64,000 bases of DNA, taken from the NCBI RefSeq assembly GCF_001761365.1, contig NZ_CP017477.1:2044501-2108500 (forward strand), written 5' to 3'. This DNA comes from Polaribacter vadi. GTDB taxonomy: Bacteria > Bacteroidota > Bacteroidia > Flavobacteriales > Flavobacteriaceae. Numbering within the stretch: the first letter of the stretch is position 1; every line of letters begins with the position of its first letter. The notes under the pieces are model-generated. The model saw only the letters and a list, made by a program, of their open reading frames with translations, made no database searches and had not been told where the DNA came from. The position numbers were made by a program, and so were the translations under genes. Below, one piece after another: positions 8,965 to 17,049 of this stretch.

Positions 8965-9348
8965 TTACACATCATTATTTACTTCTATCCAATAACCATC
9001 TATATCTTGAAAATAGATTTGTTGAATACCGTCTTTTCTAACATAATCTTTAGCAAGTGTATCAGTCCAGTCTGAATATTCTATATCTAACTCTAACAGG
9101 TGCTTTATAAAAGGTTTTATGTCGTTTATAGAAACTGCAAAATGAACAGCTTTATTTATGGTTACTGTTAAATTTGGACGTGGAATTAAATGCAATTGTA
9201 CTGATTTACTTAACTGCAACCATCTTGTTTTAGAATTTGACGCAGTGTTTTCTATTTCTTCTAATTGCAATACTTTTTGATAAAAATCTATAGATGAATC
9301 AACATTTTTTACAGAAAGTGCAATATGATTTAAGGAAAAAGAAAACAT
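8965..9348 (-). CDS. VOC-superfamily (glyoxalase-like) protein
   Basis: A 127-residue protein with the paired beta-alpha-beta-beta-beta fold pattern of the vicinal oxygen chelate superfamily. The N-terminal module starts LNHIALSVKNVDSSIDFYQKVLQL; the second half starts AVHFAVSINDIKPFIKHLL and ends YFQDIDGYWIEVNND. Candidate metal ligands are His8, His69 and the terminal Glu. The substrate cannot be inferred: members include glyoxalase I, dioxygenases and resistance proteins. A possible -7 element TAATTTTG lies on the minus strand at 9386-9379. Confidence 0.8.
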   Translation of the reverse strand: MFSFSLNHIALSVKNVDSSIDFYQKVLQLEEIENTASNSKTRWLQLSKSVQLHLIPRPNLTVTINKAVHFAVSINDIKPFIKHLLELDIEYSDWTDTLAKDYVRKDGIQQIYFQDIDGYWIEVNNDV

Positions 9349-9440
9349 AATTTTATTGGGTAAAATCTTTATTTATAACAAAATTACAATAAAATATAAG
9401 TACTGAATTGTCTTTTATTAAAACTTTAACTGATAAATGT

Positions 9441-9608
9441 GCCTGCGTTAAGGATTGAAACGACAGCTTTTTTATTTAATTTACTACACTAACAGAAATG
9501 ACAATTATTTAGAATTCCTTAAATATGAATTTAAATAAAACATTTGTTATTCTAAAATAAAAAACTATAGTGGAAAGCCTGACCAAGCTTTTTTGCTTGG
9601 GAACGCCC
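9441..9608 (+). ncRNA. Candidate structured non-coding RNA (family uncertain)
   Basis: This gap without a credible ORF has nested complementarity. GCGTT (9445-9449) pairs with AACGC (9602-9606). TTTTTTATTT (9468-9477) pairs with AAATAAAAAA (9555-9564) across a long A+T-rich loop. A perfect hairpin, CCAAGC-T6-GCTTGG, is at 9583-9600. Between the closing and inner stems lie two unpaired blocks with non-random composition, AAGGATTGAAACGACAGC and CTATAGTGGAAAGCCTGA. I recall similar paired blocks in other flavobacterial intergenic regions. The layout (closing stem, asymmetric bubble, long inner stem) is reminiscent of 6S RNA, but that is a guess. The strand is not certain, and I see no clear promoter or terminator. 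Confidence 0.45.
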
Positions 9609-9638
9609 ATATTTCATAAAGCTCAATATCAATTTATT

Positions 9639-9854
9639 TTAACTTGTAAAAAAGTCGAAAACGTTACTTATTGCACTTGTTTTGGTTTTATAAAATTCGG
9701 TGTATGTACATTTTTCGCAAGTTACACTGGTAAATTTCTGATTTTGAATATCGAAAATTTTTGACAAAGTACCTCCAGTTGCTCTCATTTCCCCTAATTT
9801 ATATGTTTTATTGTTGCATTTTGGACAGGTGTAATTCCTAATTTTATCGCTCAT
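9639..9854 (-). CDS. Small zinc-ribbon protein
   Basis: A 71-residue protein with two knuckles, YTCPKCNNKTY at residues 8-18 and VTCEKCTYTEFY near residues 44-55, that together would bind one zinc ion. It resembles the small zinc-ribbon proteins annotated as putative nucleic-acid-binding (DUF2082-type). It has no signal or membrane segment. It is transcribed divergently from glnS with 110 bp between the starts. The role is unknown. Confidence 0.75.
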   Translation of the reverse strand: MSDKIRNYTCPKCNNKTYKLGEMRATGGTLSKIFDIQNQKFTSVTCEKCTYTEFYKTKTSAISNVFDFFTS

Positions 9855-9931
9855 AATTTATGGTGTTTATCTATTAGTTGCTGAATTTACAATTTTGTTA
9901 CGAATGCTAAAAGTCTAAAAAGTATTTTACG

Positions 9932-9939
9932 TAATTTTG
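9932..9939 (+). promoter_or_regulatory. Probable -7 element of glnS
   Basis: TAATTTTG matches TAnnTTTG and lies 25 bases before the glnS ATG. No TTG is found at the usual 19-base spacing, so support is moderate. Confidence 0.5.
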
Positions 9940-9964
9940 CACCTCAATTTATTTATAGAAAAGG

Positions 9965-11650
9965 ATGTCTGAAGAGAAGAATTCGCTCAATTTTTTAGAG
10001 CATATTATAGAAGAAGATTTGGCAAATGGAATGCCAAAAGAGGATTTACGTTTTCGTTTTCCACCAGAACCAAATGGGTATTTGCACATTGGTCATACAA
10101 AAGCTATTGGAATTAGTTTTGGTTTAGGGCAAAAATATAATGCCCCTGTAAATTTGCGTTTTGATGATACAAACCCTGCAAAAGAGGAGCAAGAATATGT
10201 AGATGCTATTAAGAAAGATATTTCTTGGTTGGGGTATTCTTGGGCAAATGAATGTTATTCTTCTGATTACTTTCAGCAACTTTATGATTGGGCTGTTTTG
10301 TTGATAAAAGACGGAAAAGCATATGTAGATTCGCAATCGTCAGAAGAAATGAGAGCTCAAAAAGGAACGCCAACTCAAGTAGGTACAAACAGTCCTTTTA
10401 GAAATAGATCTGTGGAAGAAAACTTGGAATTATTTCAAGGAATGAAAGATGGAAAATTTAAGGAAGGTGAACACACTTTGCGTGCAAAAATTGACATGGA
10501 ATCTCCAAATATGTTGATGCGTGATCCTTTAATGTATAGAATTATGTACAAATCTCATCATAGAACTGGAGATGATTGGTGCATTTACCCAATGTACGAT
10601 TGGACGCATGGAGAAAGCGATTATATTGAACAAATTTCACATTCTTTATGTTCTTTAGAGTTTAAACCCCACAGAGAATTGTATGATTGGTTTAAAGAGA
10701 ATGTTTTAGAATATAGCAAATCTGAATATCCAAATCCGCCAAAACAACGTGAGTTTTCTCGTTTGAATTTGAGTTACACAATTATGAGTAAACGTAAATT
10801 GTTAACTTTAGTTGAAAATGGAATTGTAGCTGGTTGGGATGATCCAAGAATGCCAACAATTTCTGGTTTAAGAAGACGTGGTTACACTCCAGAATCTATA
10901 AAAAGTTTTATTGAAACTGTTGGAGTTTCTAAACGTGAAAATGTAATTGATGTAGCTTTATTAGAGTTTAAAATCAGAGAAGATTTAAACAAAACTGCTA
11001 AAAGAGTAATGGGTGTTTTAGATCCTGTAAAAGTGGTAATTACCAATTATCCTGAGGATAAAGAGGAAATGTTAGATGCCAATTATAATGATTACGAAGA
11101 TGGTTTTGGCAGTAGAGAAGTTCCTTTTTCAAGAGAAATTTATATTGAAAAAGAGGATTTTAGAGAAGAAGCAAATAAGAAGTTTTTTAGGTTGAAGTTG
11201 GGTAGCGAAGTTCGTTTAAAAAATGCTTATTTTATAAAAGCAAATAGCTGTACAAAAGATGCTGATGGAAATGTCATTGAGATTCAATGTACTTATGATC
11301 CATTAACAAAATCTGGAATGGACACTGAAGAAAGCAAACGTAAAGTGAAAGGAACTTTGCATTGGGTTTCTGCAAAACATGCCATCAAAGCAGAAGTTAG
11401 AGCTTATGACAGGTTGTTTTTAGATGAAGCTCCAGATGCACATAAAGACAAAGATTTTATGGAATTCATCAACCCAAATTCTTTAGAAATTATTACTGCT
11501 TTTTTAGAACCAAGTTTACAATCTGCAGAAATTGGGGAGCGTTTTCAGTTTCAAAGAATGGGTTATTTTAATGTTGATGATGATTCTACAAAAGAGAATT
11601 TAGTCTTTAACAAAATTGTTGGTTTGAGAGATTCTTGGTCTAAAAAGTAG
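9965..11650 (+). CDS. glnS: Glutaminyl-tRNA synthetase
   Basis: A 561-residue class I aminoacyl-tRNA synthetase that charges tRNA-Gln. The HIGH motif is at residues 41-44 (NGYLHIGHTKAI), FDDTNP follows in the catalytic domain, and the KMSKS counterpart MSKRK is at 274-278. DWTHGESDYIEQISHSLCSLEF is typical of GlnRS rather than GluRS. The C-terminal half carries the beta-barrel anticodon-binding domains. The length is near that of the Escherichia coli enzyme (about 550). Its presence implies direct Gln charging rather than the GatCAB transamidation route for tRNA-Gln. It may continue into the small lipoprotein gene 88 bases downstream. Confidence 0.97.
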   Translation: MSEEKNSLNFLEHIIEEDLANGMPKEDLRFRFPPEPNGYLHIGHTKAIGISFGLGQKYNAPVNLRFDDTNPAKEEQEYVDAIKKDISWLGYSWANECYSSDYFQQLYDWAVLLIKDGKAYVDSQSSEEMRAQKGTPTQVGTNSPFRNRSVEENLELFQGMKDGKFKEGEHTLRAKIDMESPNMLMRDPLMYRIMYKSHHRTGDDWCIYPMYDWTHGESDYIEQISHSLCSLEFKPHRELYDWFKENVLEYSKSEYPNPPKQREFSRLNLSYTIMSKRKLLTLVENGIVAGWDDPRMPTISGLRRRGYTPESIKSFIETVGVSKRENVIDVALLEFKIREDLNKTAKRVMGVLDPVKVVITNYPEDKEEMLDANYNDYEDGFGSREVPFSREIYIEKEDFREEANKKFFRLKLGSEVRLKNAYFIKANSCTKDADGNVIEIQCTYDPLTKSGMDTEESKRKVKGTLHWVSAKHAIKAEVRAYDRLFLDEAPDAHKDKDFMEFINPNSLEIITAFLEPSLQSAEIGERFQFQRMGYFNVDDDSTKENLVFNKIVGLRDSWSKK

Positions 11651-11738
11651 GCAGTATTTATTGTTTATTGTTGTAACAAGATTCAATTACAAAGAATATG
11701 AATCCTTAGTTTATTTTAATTAAGTAAAATTTATTATC

Positions 11739-12053
11739 ATGAAAAAAATACTTTTTTTATCAATCTTTATGATTGCAATTTCTTGTTCAAATAGCAAAGA
11801 AATTAAACAAGTTGCAGAAGTTTCTTGTGGACAATGTAAATTCGAATTAGATTCTGATGAAGGTTGCAGCTTAGCAGTTAGAATTAATAAGAAAGCCTAT
11901 TTTGTTGAAGGTTTTAAAATTGATGATTTTGGTGATGCTCATGATGAACATACTGGTTTTTGTAATGTAATTAGAAAAGCAGAAGTTACAGGTAAATTTA
12001 TCGATGATAAATTTGTTGCCAGTTCTATTGAGTTGGTTGATGAAATAGAATAA
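11739..12053 (+). CDS. Small Cys-containing lipoprotein (DUF6370-like)
   Basis: A 104-residue exported lipoprotein whose signal ends in IAISC (Cys16). The mature domain has EVSCGQCKFEL, a further Cys in DEGCSLAVRI, and GFCNVIRKAEV, then a short beta C-terminus (DKFVASSIELV). This pattern fits the DUF6370 family as I remember it. The CxxC plus two more Cys suggest metal binding or a disulfide, which is inference. A strong terminator follows at 12079-12117. Confidence 0.65.
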   Translation: MKKILFLSIFMIAISCSNSKEIKQVAEVSCGQCKFELDSDEGCSLAVRINKKAYFVEGFKIDDFGDAHDEHTGFCNVIRKAEVTGKFIDDKFVASSIELVDEIE

Positions 12054-12078
12054 AAATTATAGAAATAGAAATCAAAAT

Positions 12079-12117
12079 AAAAAATCCGAAGTAAAATATT
12101 TTACTTCGGATTTTTTT
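12079..12117 (+). terminator. Bidirectional terminator
   Basis: A long perfect stem, AAAAATCCGAAGTAAAA paired with TTTTACTTCGGATTTTT, followed by more T residues. It can serve the plus-strand gene ending at 12053 and, through its A-run on the other side, the minus-strand gene ending at 12285. Confidence 0.85.
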
Positions 12118-12284
12118 ATACACTCTACAAAATACTCACACCTTTATAAAATCTGGTCATTCAAAAGCTTACAAAATTAGAGTTGTCGATTATAGATTAG
12201 GAATTCTCTATTCAAATGAAATTATTACCATTGCTCGTTTCCTAAAGAGAAATAACATTTATAAGTTGTTTCCGTAATTGAAAT

Positions 12285-14918
12285 CTATCTTGCAAATCGA
12301 TAGGTAAACTTTACTAAAAAAGTATCATTAGCTGGTGCTTCAAAAACTTGCTCTGAAACACTATTTGCTAAATCGCTGGTAACATCTGCATTGCCAACAG
12401 AACCTCTAGACCAAACTAAAAACAATTCAGATCCAGGAATATATTCCCATCTTGCAACCAAGTTTGTTTGTAGTTGTACAAAAGAAAAATCAGGATTTTC
12501 AAAACCGTAATCTGTTGTACCATCTCTATTTTCATCAATTATGTAACGATCATTTTCAAAACTTATTTGAGTATCATTATAAACGGAAATTCTACCCTTA
12601 ATACTTTCTCCTACAGGATTTATAACATAATTAAAATCGGTAAATATACCTCTACTAATAAAAGGTTGTCCATAAAATTGTAGAGAAATATCTGGCGAAA
12701 AACTATAATTTAAACGCAAAGTAGTTGTTAGGGTTTCATTTTGAATTCGTCCTAAAATATATCTTGCATCATTATTAAACGATATTCCTCTTGCTTCAGG
12801 AATAAACTGAGTTCTATCAAATTCATTTTCATATTCTATATTAAAAGACATGCTAAACGCATCTGATGGTTGATAATTTGTTCTAATCACAAAACGATCT
12901 CGACCAACAACATTTTCATCACTATCGTTATTGGAATATCCTAAAGTAAAACTAAACAACTTACTATTATCAGAGCCTATAAAAATGTATTTAGAAGAAG
13001 TATCTGGTCTTTGCCATCTTGGACCACCTCTCAAAAAGAAATTATCATAAAAATTAGTGGTTAAACTATAACCAGCCTCAGACCACCAATTATTTATCCA
13101 ACTAATTTCTCCTGCTAATTCGTAGTTAATATTGTTTAAATTGCCATTAAAATCGTACACAGAACCTTGGTCAAAACCTGCATTTATATTTCTATAAACT
13201 TCGGTTGGAACTAGCCACAAATAATTAACATTCGCATACTGAATCATTTCATCAGTTCTTCTTAAAAAACCAACATCATTTAACTCTAATTCTGGAGAAC
13301 GCCAGATAAAACCTCCATTATATCTCCAATTTCCTCCACCATTTTTACCAACCTCTACTCTTCCTCCTGTTCCAGTTAAAGATGTTTTATTTTCATCAAC
13401 AAAAATATGTGTTGCATCTACTCTTTGAAAGTTATGACGTAAAGCTCTCTGTGTTCTTGTAATTGCTTCTGTACTTCCTAAAACGTGGCTAAAAATTGCA
13501 TTTCCCTCCACATAATATTCTCTATTTTTCCAGTTATGCTGAAAATCTACTCCAGCTGTGTATGCTGCTTTGTGTAATTCACTAAAATTACCGTTTAAAT
13601 TTCTGTTGGTTGCTGTAAAAATTCCGCCAATAAAAGAATTACGTTCATTAAAATCTTTTTGCGCTCTTGCTACAAAATAGTTCGTTAATGGCTCTACAAT
13701 TTCTTCTCTTTCAGAACCATCAATTTGCCTAATATTTGCAAATTCATTGGCAGTTACACTCTCTAAAACACCAATTGACCAACCATCTCTAGTTTTTCCA
13801 GAAAATTTTGCGGCTCCTAAAATTGTGGAGTTTTGTGGAGTTTGAGCAAATTCACCATTTTCTAGATTTGCATCTCTATGAGGATTTCTACCAATTCTTC
13901 TGCTATAAAAAAGATTATCACTTCCGTTTGCAAATTCGAAATCGAAAATATTAAAGTTTTCTACAAAAAAAGGCCTTTGTTCTTTGAAAAATATTTGAAA
14001 GCCATCTAATGCAATGGTTCCAGGATCTGCTTCTACTTGTCCAAAATCTGGATTTACAGTTAAATCTAACGTTAAATCATTCGTAATTCCAATTTTCGCA
14101 TCTAAACCAGCATTTAATTTAAAATCGCTTCCAGTTCTAAAAGGATTGCCAGCTTCTGATGGATAATTATCATATTGCAGCACTGTAAAAGGTTGAATCT
14201 CTAATTGTTTTTGTGCTACTAAATCTTTTAAGCCATGTAATTCTCCTGCTTCACTAATAAAACCAGCTTGGCTATTGGGTATTCTTTGCCATAAAGAACG
14301 TTCTTGAAATCTAAAAATAGTTCTGTTGATGTTAAAACCCCAAATTTGCTCTTTATCTTTGCCAAAACGCAATTGACTAAAAGGAATTTTCATTTCTGCT
14401 GTCCAACCTTTATCATCTACTTTTGCATTTGTGTACCAAATTGGGTTGTAACTTTCATCCCAATTATTTCCATTTTGCGAAACTATTTCTTCGCCTTTAA
14501 CGCCTGCTGCAGTTGTTGTAAAAACAAAGGCGGTTCTTTTATCATGATAACTATCAATAATTACATTTATTCTATCGCCTGCAAAACCATCTCTTCTACT
14601 TAATCTTTGTTGAATTTTTTCTGGCTCCTCATCAAAAGCACGTAAAGCAATGTATAAATATTTAGCATCATACAATACTTTAAACATTGTTTGATAAGCA
14701 GGTGCTGTGCCTTCATCAGGATTTTTTTCAGTAAAATCTGTAGACCATTCTACTTCGTTCCAAGCGTCATCAGCAATAAATCCATCAATAACTGGGACTT
14801 TTTTTAATCTTTTTGTAGTATAAATTCTTTTAGGAATCTTTGTTTCTGATGTTTCTTGAGCAACGATATTTGTAGCTAAAAAAGCACTACAAAGAAATAA
14901 AGTTAACAGGTATTTCAT
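12285..14918 (-). CDS. DUF5916 outer-membrane protein with N-terminal CBM9-like domain
   Basis: An 877-residue exported protein with a signal peptide ending near VAQE (residue 22). Residues of about 40-210 form a carbohydrate-binding family 9-like beta-sandwich (PVIDGFIADDAWNEVEW, DEGTAPAYQTMFKVLYDAKYLYIALRA). The rest is the DUF5916 region, rich in alternating aromatic beta strands and ending TFLVKFTYRFAR, consistent with an outer-membrane barrel. The family is abundant in Bacteroidota; ligand and function are not established, and polysaccharide or peptide handling at the cell surface is only inferred. It stands alone, with 329 bp of upstream DNA shared with the divergent efflux locus. Confidence 0.85.
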   Translation of the reverse strand: MKYLLTLFLCSAFLATNIVAQETSETKIPKRIYTTKRLKKVPVIDGFIADDAWNEVEWSTDFTEKNPDEGTAPAYQTMFKVLYDAKYLYIALRAFDEEPEKIQQRLSRRDGFAGDRINVIIDSYHDKRTAFVFTTTAAGVKGEEIVSQNGNNWDESYNPIWYTNAKVDDKGWTAEMKIPFSQLRFGKDKEQIWGFNINRTIFRFQERSLWQRIPNSQAGFISEAGELHGLKDLVAQKQLEIQPFTVLQYDNYPSEAGNPFRTGSDFKLNAGLDAKIGITNDLTLDLTVNPDFGQVEADPGTIALDGFQIFFKEQRPFFVENFNIFDFEFANGSDNLFYSRRIGRNPHRDANLENGEFAQTPQNSTILGAAKFSGKTRDGWSIGVLESVTANEFANIRQIDGSEREEIVEPLTNYFVARAQKDFNERNSFIGGIFTATNRNLNGNFSELHKAAYTAGVDFQHNWKNREYYVEGNAIFSHVLGSTEAITRTQRALRHNFQRVDATHIFVDENKTSLTGTGGRVEVGKNGGGNWRYNGGFIWRSPELELNDVGFLRRTDEMIQYANVNYLWLVPTEVYRNINAGFDQGSVYDFNGNLNNINYELAGEISWINNWWSEAGYSLTTNFYDNFFLRGGPRWQRPDTSSKYIFIGSDNSKLFSFTLGYSNNDSDENVVGRDRFVIRTNYQPSDAFSMSFNIEYENEFDRTQFIPEARGISFNNDARYILGRIQNETLTTTLRLNYSFSPDISLQFYGQPFISRGIFTDFNYVINPVGESIKGRISVYNDTQISFENDRYIIDENRDGTTDYGFENPDFSFVQLQTNLVARWEYIPGSELFLVWSRGSVGNADVTSDLANSVSEQVFEAPANDTFLVKFTYRFAR

Positions 14919-15247
14919 TTAGTTTTGTTGATTAAATAAGGCAAAATAAGCATCTTTTAGAACGATGCTCTAATCATATCGTAAAAGTAACTTTCTATCT
15001 TCTTAATGATATGTTAATTAACTTTAAGAAGAAATTTTAAAAAAAAACAGCAAAACAAAAATGGTTTTTTCACAAAACGATTAGGTTTTTACTAAAACAT
15101 TAAGAATTTATCAAAAAAATAAATATAATTTAAATAATAATTTAAAATGAAACACTCTTAATTTAAAGTATGATAAAAATCAAGACTTTTCAAAAAAACA
15201 GACTTTCTCATAGGATCAATTCATTTATTTTGATATAATTTTGTGAT
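14919..15247. other. Divergent intergenic region, A+T-rich
   Basis: There are 329 bases between the divergent DUF5916 gene and the small exported-protein gene. It is very A+T-rich with long A-runs. The one element I can point to is TAATTTTG at 15236-15243, a TAnnTTTG match ending 4 bases before the ATG at 15248. I see no RNA gene, no strong hairpin and no ORF. Confidence 0.5.
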
Positions 15248-15673
15248 ATGAAAATAAACCGAGTTTTTAGAAGCTATTTATTTCTTTTAATTCCCTTATT
15301 GTTAACTAATTTTGCAAATGCTTTTGCAAATAATAACGATAAGCATGTTTCTTTTTCATCAAATTTTGATGTTTCAATTTCTAGTAGTTCATCAGAAGAA
15401 AATATACACGTACGTTTTTCTCCTTATCAAAAAGAACATAGAAATATTCCTGTTCCTAATATTGTAGATATTGAAAATATTGAGGAAAATGAGGAGATTT
15501 CATCCAAAGAAAACTACAAAATAACTGCTGATAATTTTTTAGCTAGTGTTTTTTATAAAAGCTCTTTACTAAAATTAGCTTACAGATATCAACAAAAAAA
15601 CAGCGTATACCCTTTTAGTTTTAAAAATACTTCTTTAAAACTACATATCAAGTTTCAGGTTTTTATCATCTGA
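15248..15673 (+). CDS. Hypothetical exported protein leading the RND efflux operon
   Basis: A 141-residue protein with a clear signal peptide (basic MKINRVFRSY, hydrophobic core, cleavage near NAFA). The mature part is Ser- and Glu-rich in its first half, and the C-terminus has alternating hydrophobic residues (SLKLHIKFQVFII), perhaps a membrane or barrel-associated strand. I do not recognise the family. It lies 170 bases upstream of the adaptor gene on the same strand, so it may be part of the efflux unit. A promoter-like TAATTTTG ends 4 bases before its ATG. Function unknown. Confidence 0.6.
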   Translation: MKINRVFRSYLFLLIPLLLTNFANAFANNNDKHVSFSSNFDVSISSSSSEENIHVRFSPYQKEHRNIPVPNIVDIENIEENEEISSKENYKITADNFLASVFYKSSLLKLAYRYQQKNSVYPFSFKNTSLKLHIKFQVFII

Positions 15674-15843
15674 TTTTACAACTCTCTTAAAGTAGATTAC
15701 TATAAATCTGCTCATTATTAAACTACCTAAATTTAATAAATTTTAGGAAAATCAGCCATTTCTAAAAACTGATTTTCTAAATATCAACATTCGGATGCCA
15801 AAACAACATTACAGTGTTTGGTACTATTCACACAATTACAATA

Positions 15844-16926
15844 ATGAAAAAAAATATTCTTTTCGTTAGCTTGTTAACTGTATTATTATACACAAGTTGC
15901 GAATCAAAAAAACAACACAAAGAGAAAGAAGTAAAATTTTTAGTAACAAACCCTATCAAAAAAGACACCTCTATCACAAAAGATTATGTGAGCCAAATCC
16001 ACTCTTTTAAACATATAGAATTAAGAGCTTTAGAAAGAGGCTATTTAAAAAATATTTCTGTAGATGAAGGGCAGAACGTAACAAAAGGACAAGCAATGTT
16101 CCAAATTATGCCAAATATTTATCAAGCAGATTTAGACAAAGCAAAAGCAGAATCTAAAGTAGCAGAGATTGAGTTACAAAACACCAAATTACTGGCAGAT
16201 GGCAATGTAGTTTCTCAAAACGAATTGGCAATGTCTAAAGCAAAATTAGCAAAAGCAAATGCCGAAGTTTCTTTAGCACAAACGCATTTAGGTTTTACAA
16301 GAATTACAGCTCCTTTTGATGGAATTATGGATCATCTTCATGTTAGAGAAGGCAGCCTTTTAGACGAAGGCGAATTACTTACCACACTTTCTGACAATAG
16401 CAAAATGCGAGTTTATTTTAACGTTCCAGAAGCAGAATATTTAGACTATATAATTAGTAAAAATAAAGATAAGAAGAAAGAAGTGTCACTTTTAATGGCA
16501 AATAACAAAGAATTTAATCAAAAAGGAATTGTAGAAGTTATTGAGGGTGAATTTAACAGCAATACTGGTAACATAGCTTTTAGAGCCATGTTCCCAAATC
16601 CTGATGGAATTTTAAGACATGGAGAAACTGGAAGCATTTTAATGAAAGTACCTTTTAAAGATGTAATTATTATTCCACAAAAAGCAACTTTCGAAATCTT
16701 AGACAAACGTTATGTTTTTGTAATTGATAAAAACAACGTTGCCAAACAACGTGAAATTACTGTAGGTGCAGAACTGCCTCATTTATTTATAGTCTCTAAA
16801 GGATTGTCTGAAAAAGATATTGTTTTATTGGAAGGGATTAGAGTTGTAAAAAACAACGAGAAAATTCATACAAAGTATGAAGCTCCAGAGAAAATTTTGT
16901 CTGAACTAGATATGTATGCTGAATAA
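15844..16926 (+). CDS. RND efflux periplasmic adaptor (membrane fusion protein)
   Basis: A 360-residue lipoprotein adaptor of a tripartite multidrug pump, linking the inner-membrane RND permease to the outer-membrane channel. The lipobox is LLYTSC (Cys19). The lipoyl half-motifs are RGYLKNISVDEGQNVTKGQAMFQI and ITAPFDGIMDHLHVREGSLLDEGELL, flanking a helical hairpin rich in Lys, Ala and Glu (about residues 90-145). The beta-barrel and membrane-proximal domains follow (RHGETGSILMKVP, FVIDKNNVAKQREI). I chose the ATG at 15844, 10 codons inside the longest frame, because the lipoprotein signal starts there. No regulator gene is adjacent. Confidence 0.93.
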   Translation: MKKNILFVSLLTVLLYTSCESKKQHKEKEVKFLVTNPIKKDTSITKDYVSQIHSFKHIELRALERGYLKNISVDEGQNVTKGQAMFQIMPNIYQADLDKAKAESKVAEIELQNTKLLADGNVVSQNELAMSKAKLAKANAEVSLAQTHLGFTRITAPFDGIMDHLHVREGSLLDEGELLTTLSDNSKMRVYFNVPEAEYLDYIISKNKDKKKEVSLLMANNKEFNQKGIVEVIEGEFNSNTGNIAFRAMFPNPDGILRHGETGSILMKVPFKDVIIIPQKATFEILDKRYVFVIDKNNVAKQREITVGAELPHLFIVSKGLSEKDIVLLEGIRVVKNNEKIHTKYEAPEKILSELDMYAE

Positions 16927-17049
16927 TATATAAGGTTTAAGATAATCACAAAAGATCCTGAAAAAAATCGGGATTAGTTCAACTATTAATTTTTAATGTA
17001 TTGCTCTGCAATTTTTAAAAATTTAGTTTCACTAAAATCTACAAAAAAA

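Noticed and set aside
9445..9465. GATTGAAACG-type sequence resembling the end of some CRISPR repeats
   Set aside because: It occurs once, with no spacing pattern, no further repeats and no cas genes; better explained as part of the candidate structured RNA.
9570..9764. Plus-strand ORF of 64 codons over the candidate RNA and the zinc-ribbon gene
   Set aside because: It is mostly the antisense of the zinc-ribbon gene and the hairpin region; the translation has no domain-like pattern.
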